Assembly (NCBI RefSeq): GCF_046054195.1 | Contig: NZ_JBEQCS010000010.1 | Coordinates: 62,001-126,000 of the forward strand | From: Celerinatantimonas sp046054195 | GTDB lineage: Bacteria; Pseudomonadota; Gammaproteobacteria; Enterobacterales; Celerinatantimonadaceae | Direction of reading: 5' to 3' | Length of the DNA stretch: 64,000 bases | In this document: positions 60,209 to 64,000 of the stretch, piece by piece | Numbering within the stretch: position 1 is the first letter of the stretch | How the letters are laid out: each line of letters opens with the position of its first letter | The notes under the pieces: generated by a model | Database searches by the model: none | What the model was told of the DNA's origin: nothing | The model's input: the letters and a program-made list of their open reading frames with translations, nothing else | Made by a program: the position numbers and the translations under genes

Positions 60209-61588
60209 CTATTTATTGTCTAAACTTGGCGCTGCTGGCTGGACTGGAATCTGTTCTTTAGGGGTAAATAACAGGTTGTTAATTCCCTGTAGATCAGACT
60301 CTTTTAATGTTCCGGCGAGCTGTTTTAACGTCAGCATGTTAATGATGTAATCGTAGCGAGAACCGGCTAACTCTTCTTTTGCTTGATAATAGTTACTGGT
60401 TGCATCCTGTACATCAACAATGGTGCGAGTGCCGACTTTAAATCCTGCTTCGGTTGCTTTTAACGCGCTCAGCGATGATTTTACCGTTTGCTGGTATGCT
60501 TTAATTGAACTTAAATTAGCTCGCACATTATTGTAAGTGCTGTTTAAGTTAGTCTGAACCGTACGATAAGTATTTTCTAACGATTGGCTGGCAGCCACAT
60601 AGTCATAACGAGCTTCGCGTACTTTTGAATTAATTTCGCCGCCCTGATACAGTGGCATCGAAAGTTGCAGACCTACACTTGCTGCATCACCGTGGCCTTC
60701 ATCAGAGGCATTCTCAGCGATGTAATCATTGCGATAATGTTTGTATTGAGTGCTTAAGCCGCCTTCAAGTGACAACGTTGGTAAATGACCCGCTTTGGCG
60801 ACATCAATCTGCTGTTCTGCAACTTGTTTGGCGATACGGTCAGCATTCAATTGTAAGTTTTTATCAATCGCTGCATCCATCCAGAATTTATTTTCATGGG
60901 TTAGCGGCGATGGTGAAAATTCTTTGGTATTAAGCAGTTTGAGATCTCGTGGCATCACACCAACGAGTTTACGTAATGACTCATAACTGTTATCTAGGGT
61001 ATTTTCAGACTGAATTTCTTCAGCAACCGTGCGGTCAAATTCAGCTTGAGCTTCGTTTACATCGGTAATTGGTGTTAAACCCACTTTATAACGTTGCTGG
61101 GTTTGGTCCAACTGGCGTTTAACGGCGGTTTTATTGGCGCGTACATAAGAGAGATCATCAATTGCTCTTAATACATTAAAGTAAGCTGTGGCAACACGAA
61201 CCATCAGATCTTGTTGCTGATAACCGTATAACGCTTCCTGTTGGGTTGCATTTTTCTCTGAAATCCCCAAATTAAGCCAGTTAGCTCTTGAAAAAATAGA
61301 CTGGGTTAACGTCAGTCCCGCGCTGGCATCACGATATTTTGCAGGTGTGTAACTACCTAAAGTTGAACTATAGGTATATCCGCCACTCAGGCTCACTTGT
61401 GGTAATAACGAAGCCTGTGATTGATTAATCCGCTCAAATGCTGCGTCACGTTCAGCTTTTGCTTGCAGGATGACCGGATCTTTTTGTTGTGCGAGTTGAT
61501 AAATTTGGAGCAAATCGTCAGCATAGCTATTAAAAGCACATGCACCTAGACCGGCTGCTACCAACAAAGATGTAAATTTGAGCTTCAT
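60209..61588 (-). CDS. tolC: Outer-membrane efflux and type I secretion channel TolC
   Basis: Trimeric channel-tunnel of drug efflux pumps and type I secretion. A signal peptide (MKLKFTSLLVAAGLGACAFN, cleaved after SYA) precedes two OEP repeats (about 23-215 and 230-430). TolC landmarks are DLLQIYQLAQQKDP, RYKVGLTPITDVNEAQAEFD and FKVGTRTIVDVQDATSNYY. It has 459 residues (E. coli 493). I chose the ATG at 61588, with AAGGA upstream; an open frame to 61630 lacks a ribosome site. Divergent from nudF, as in E. coli. Confidence 0.95.
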   Translation of the reverse strand: MKLKFTSLLVAAGLGACAFNSYADDLLQIYQLAQQKDPVILQAKAERDAAFERINQSQASLLPQVSLSGGYTYSSTLGSYTPAKYRDASAGLTLTQSIFSRANWLNLGISEKNATQQEALYGYQQQDLMVRVATAYFNVLRAIDDLSYVRANKTAVKRQLDQTQQRYKVGLTPITDVNEAQAEFDRTVAEEIQSENTLDNSYESLRKLVGVMPRDLKLLNTKEFSPSPLTHENKFWMDAAIDKNLQLNADRIAKQVAEQQIDVAKAGHLPTLSLEGGLSTQYKHYRNDYIAENASDEGHGDAASVGLQLSMPLYQGGEINSKVREARYDYVAASQSLENTYRTVQTNLNSTYNNVRANLSSIKAYQQTVKSSLSALKATEAGFKVGTRTIVDVQDATSNYYQAKEELAGSRYDYIINMLTLKQLAGTLKESDLQGINNLLFTPKEQIPVQPAAPSLDNK

Positions 61589-61788
61589 TCTGATTCCTTT
61601 TTGCCTTCGGAGGAATACCTTGAGATACATATTAAACTATAAAGGTATGCGGATTTTGCAAAAGTATCTAGTGATTATGGGGCTATAATATTACGCAATT
61701 TTGATTGCCTGGGCAATTAATTTTTACATATAGAATATTTAATCAGACAATAGTGACTAACTTATTGATATGGTTTGAAGCTATTGTT

Positions 61789-61805
61789 AAAGGTCAACAG
61801 CTCCT
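61789..61805. repeat. Solo right end of the MITE-like element before nudF
   Basis: AAAGGTCAACAGCTCCT matches the right terminal repeat of the 5.7-kb element (5909-5925) at 16 of 17 positions. It abuts the nudF ribosome site (TAAGGA). No left end is visible in the tolC-nudF gap. Confidence 0.55.
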
Positions 61806-61816
61806 AAGGATATTGC

Positions 61817-62464
61817 ATGAAAAATAATATTGATGTTGCTCGTTTCGATCGCAATGATGTTGAAGTCAAAGAAATTACACCGCTATACCATGGATTTTTT
61901 AAGTTAGATGGTTACCAACTGCGGCATCGCTTATTTGAAGGGGGATGGAGTGATTGGTTTAGCCGAGAAGTATTAGACCGAGGGCATGCAGCAGCAGTTT
62001 TACTCTATGATCCAGAGCTTGATAAAGTTGTTATGGTTGAGCAATTTCGCGTGGGAGCTTATCCAACTGCGCAATCGCCTTGGCAACTTGAATTAGTGGC
62101 AGGTATGCTAGATAAAGAAGGTGAAGATCCTCAAGATGTCGCACGGCGTGAATCAGTCGAAGAATCTGGATTGTCACTAGGTGAAATGGAAAAACTCTAT
62201 AGCTATTATCCAAGTGCTGGCGGGATGACCGAGCAGATCCATCTATATGTTGCAAAGGTCGATGCCTCTGATGCTGGTGGCGTGCATGGTCTGGCTAAAG
62301 AGAACGAAGATATCAAGGTGCATACGCTGACTCGCGAGCATGCTTTTGAGCTCACGCAAACTGGGCGAATTAATAACGCTGCGGCGTTGATTGCGTTACA
62401 ATGGCTCGCTTTGAATGTAAACCAGTTGCGCCAACGCTGGGGTTATGCCCCAATAAGCCAATAG
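61817..62464 (+). CDS. nudF: ADP-ribose pyrophosphatase NudF
   Basis: Nudix hydrolase splitting ADP-ribose into AMP and ribose-5-phosphate. The Nudix box is GMLDKEGEDPQDVARRESVE through ESGL (about residues 95-120), with one extra residue in the first loop compared with E. coli. SYYPSAGGMTEQIHLYVAK follows, diagnostic of the ADP-ribose class. It has 215 residues. TAAGGA precedes the ATG. First gene of nudF-yqiB-cpdA-yqiA, the same order as E. coli. Confidence 0.95.
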   Translation: MKNNIDVARFDRNDVEVKEITPLYHGFFKLDGYQLRHRLFEGGWSDWFSREVLDRGHAAAVLLYDPELDKVVMVEQFRVGAYPTAQSPWQLELVAGMLDKEGEDPQDVARRESVEESGLSLGEMEKLYSYYPSAGGMTEQIHLYVAKVDASDAGGVHGLAKENEDIKVHTLTREHAFELTQTGRINNAAALIALQWLALNVNQLRQRWGYAPISQ

Positions 62465-62477
62465 CTAGGAGATTGAT

Positions 62478-62930
62478 TTGGATTCAGTGGTAAAAAAATA
62501 TCGCGTTGACCTAAATAAACTGATGCAGGTGTATTCAGCAAATTATCTATTGTTTTGTCGGATGTTTCCCACAGAAATGGAACCCGGTGAGCAATTGTTG
62601 CTGCGTCCGTCGGTTAAGTCTTCGCCTGTTTTTACCGGAGATTTCGAACTAAAATGTTGTGAGCAGACACGCTATACATCGGTGTTTGCAATTCGTCAGC
62701 GTTATCGTCATGCATTGCCTGGTCTTAAAGAACCTCAGATGGTCGTCAAACTCTACCATGACGCGTCGCTGGCGGAAGTGTGCTCAAGCCAGCAGATTTC
62801 AAGGCTTAAGCCACGCTATGATTATCCTAACAATCAGATGTATCAGCAAGATGAAAAACAACAAGTAAATCTGTTCTTATATGATTGGTTGCATTATTGT
62901 TTAAAACATCGAGTGGCCGTAGATGCATAA
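62478..62930 (+). CDS. yqiB: DUF1249 protein YqiB
   Basis: A 150-residue cytoplasmic protein of the DUF1249 family, unknown function. Recognised by its position between nudF and cpdA and by the sequence pattern (YSANYLLFCRMFP near the N-terminus; QMVVKLYHDASLAEVC; YDYPNNQMYQQDEK; LYDWLHYCLKH). TTG start with TAGGAG six bases upstream; no nearby ATG fits. Confidence 0.88.
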   Translation: MDSVVKKYRVDLNKLMQVYSANYLLFCRMFPTEMEPGEQLLLRPSVKSSPVFTGDFELKCCEQTRYTSVFAIRQRYRHALPGLKEPQMVVKLYHDASLAEVCSSQQISRLKPRYDYPNNQMYQQDEKQQVNLFLYDWLHYCLKHRVAVDA

Positions 62931-62980
62931 CGAATACTCGTTCGGCCTGATAGTCAACACTTTTTAGTAAGATAAAAATT

Positions 62981-63808
62981 GTGGAATTTGAAAAAGTTTT
63001 TACTCATGTTGATTCAGACGGTGATTTACGGCTGTTGCAACTGACCGATACTCACTTATTTGCCAACTCAGCAATGGGATTGCTGGGAGTGAACACTTTG
63101 GCTTCGTTTGAAGCAGTTGTCGCTCAAATTCAGCAAGACAATATTCCTTTTGATTGGATTATGGCCACTGGGGATATTTCTCAAGATCATAGCGAACGCT
63201 CTTATGAACGTTTCGTTGAGACTGTCAGTGTGTTAGAAAAGCCAATTTTGTGGTTGCCTGGTAACCACGATTGGCAGCCAACGATGCATCAAACGCTTAG
63301 TCAAAAGGGATTAAATCGTGCCAAGCAACTGGTCAGTGATCATTGGCAGTTGATTTTGCTCGATACTCAGGTTGCAGAAAAGCCACATGGTTATTTGGAA
63401 CCCGAGCAGTTGGATTTTTTGGCAAACTCGCTAAGTGAATATCCACAAAAACATACCCTGATTTTAATGCATCATCAGAGCTGCTCGATTGGTTGTAATT
63501 GGCTTGATCAGCATAACTTAAAAAATGCGGATGATTTTCATAAAGTGATTGCGCCGCACTCACAGGTGAAGGCGGTGTTGTTTGGGCACATTCATCAGAA
63601 TTTTGAATATCAAACCTCGCAGTTAGCTTATATTGCATCCCCGAGTACATGTATTCAGTTTTTGCCATTATCCAAAGAGTTTGCGCTTGACCGCCAGCAA
63701 CCCGGATATCGTTATCTGACGCTTTGCGCAAATGGTGAAATTCATTCTCGAGTGAAGCGCTTAGCTGGCCAGCAGTTTTTACCCGATGCTCAGTCTCAGG
63801 GATATTAA
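62981..63808 (+). CDS. cpdA: 3',5'-cyclic-AMP phosphodiesterase CpdA
   Basis: Metallophosphoesterase hydrolysing cAMP, lowering the Crp signal. It has 275 residues, as in E. coli. The metal motifs appear in order: LLQLTDTHLF (D-x-H), ATGDISQDHSERSYERF (GD), LWLPGNHDWQP (GNHD), ILMHHQSCSIGCNWLDQHNL (in parts LMHHQSCSIG) and FGHIHQNFE (GHxH). GTG start at 62981; the ribosome site is weak. Third gene of the nudF cluster. Confidence 0.93.
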   Translation: MEFEKVFTHVDSDGDLRLLQLTDTHLFANSAMGLLGVNTLASFEAVVAQIQQDNIPFDWIMATGDISQDHSERSYERFVETVSVLEKPILWLPGNHDWQPTMHQTLSQKGLNRAKQLVSDHWQLILLDTQVAEKPHGYLEPEQLDFLANSLSEYPQKHTLILMHHQSCSIGCNWLDQHNLKNADDFHKVIAPHSQVKAVLFGHIHQNFEYQTSQLAYIASPSTCIQFLPLSKEFALDRQQPGYRYLTLCANGEIHSRVKRLAGQQFLPDAQSQGY

Positions 63809-63847
63809 TTGGTGCCGGCTGTTTGTCCGTTTGATGTAGGATAATAA

Positions 63848-64000
63848 ATGACTCGCTATTTACTTTTTTTGCATGGCTTTCAGGGAAGCAGTCAATCGTT
63901 TAAAAGAGAGTGCATAGCGCAATATCTCAGTGAGACTGATAGTAAAATAGAGCTAATTTCGCCACAACTTGCATGTTATCCAAAGCCTGCCTGGAGTCAG
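63848..64000 (+). CDS. yqiA: YqiA-like esterase, N-terminal part (runs off the window)
   Basis: Fifty-one codons are visible before the edge: the protein starts MTRYLLFLHGFQGSSQSFK and contains ISPQLACYPK, the start of an alpha/beta-hydrolase with the oxyanion motif HGF, like E. coli YqiA. In E. coli yqiA follows cpdA and precedes parE, so the position agrees. The catalytic Ser, Asp and His lie beyond the window. Confidence 0.85.
   Translation, partial: MTRYLLFLHGFQGSSQSFKRECIAQYLSETDSKIELISPQLACYPKPAWSQ

Noticed and set aside
1..64000. CRISPR arrays, tRNA or rRNA genes, complete insertion sequences
   Set aside because: No regularly spaced repeats, no cloverleaf or rRNA-like stretches and no transposase-like protein were seen.

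Overview
This window comes from a gammaproteobacterial chromosome, moderately AT-rich and gene-dense. The order tolC (divergent)-nudF-yqiB-cpdA-yqiA at the right end matches the E. coli neighbourhood. The window also has an ArcA homologue, an FNR-type grcA promoter, a thrLABC operon with a peptide attenuator, a ModE-modABC locus and a NemR-yqhD pair. All of this points to a facultative anaerobe in the broad enteric/Vibrio/Aeromonas group. The pectin-sugar genes suggest contact with plant or algal cell walls. A Celerinatantimonas-like organism is my best guess, from overall impression only.

Layout. (1) 1-5.6 kb: hexuronate use, with the end of an ExuT-like transporter, then uxaC-uxaB-uxaA behind two UxuR/ExuR-type operators. 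A 263-bp MITE-like element (5663-5925) follows. (2) 6.0-11.7 kb: ygdQ (TerC family), an MFS permease with an unusual helical-repeat and Gln-Glu tail, yqhD with a NemR-like regulator, and a small outer-membrane protein. (3) 11.9-17.9 kb: rhamnogalacturonan-fragment use, with a TRAP transporter, a GH105 unsaturated uronyl hydrolase, rhaD and a RhaS-like regulator. A KdgR-type box precedes the first gene. (4) 18.3-37.0 kb: two exopolysaccharide loci, pgaABCD (PNAG, + strand) and bcsO?-QABCZ (cellulose, - strand), separated by dusA and a SieB-family membrane protein. (5) 37.8-44.2 kb: mgsA, an OlsF-like ornithine-lipid synthase, a tiny convergent transcription unit, pykF, arcA, a DUF3293 protein and a small outer-membrane protein. 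(6) 44.5-55.8 kb: thrLABC, tesB, a family-39 glycosyltransferase, grcA, nfo, ung, a hemerythrin and a Cof-type HAD phosphatase. (7) 55.9-60.1 kb: modEABC and an RluA-type pseudouridine synthase. (8) 60.2-64.0 kb: tolC, nudF, yqiB, cpdA and the start of yqiA.

How the genes fit together. The GH105 enzyme would release an unsaturated uronate and rhamnose from imported disaccharides. Rhamnose would go through RhaD (kinase and isomerase must lie elsewhere) to DHAP and lactaldehyde. Galacturonate would go through UxaC/B/A to 2-keto-3-deoxygluconate. MgsA and YqhD deal with methylglyoxal and aldehydes near lower glycolysis (PykF). ArcA, GrcA and the FNR-like sites belong to the anaerobic switch. The two polysaccharide loci form a biofilm-matrix cluster of about 19 kb.

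I see no tRNA, rRNA, CRISPR array, prophage or complete IS element. Most genes belong to known families. The less ordinary material is in the intergenic DNA (the MITE-like element, a small RNA or micro-peptide unit at 40.4-40.55 kb, long palindromes) and in the tail of the MFS protein.
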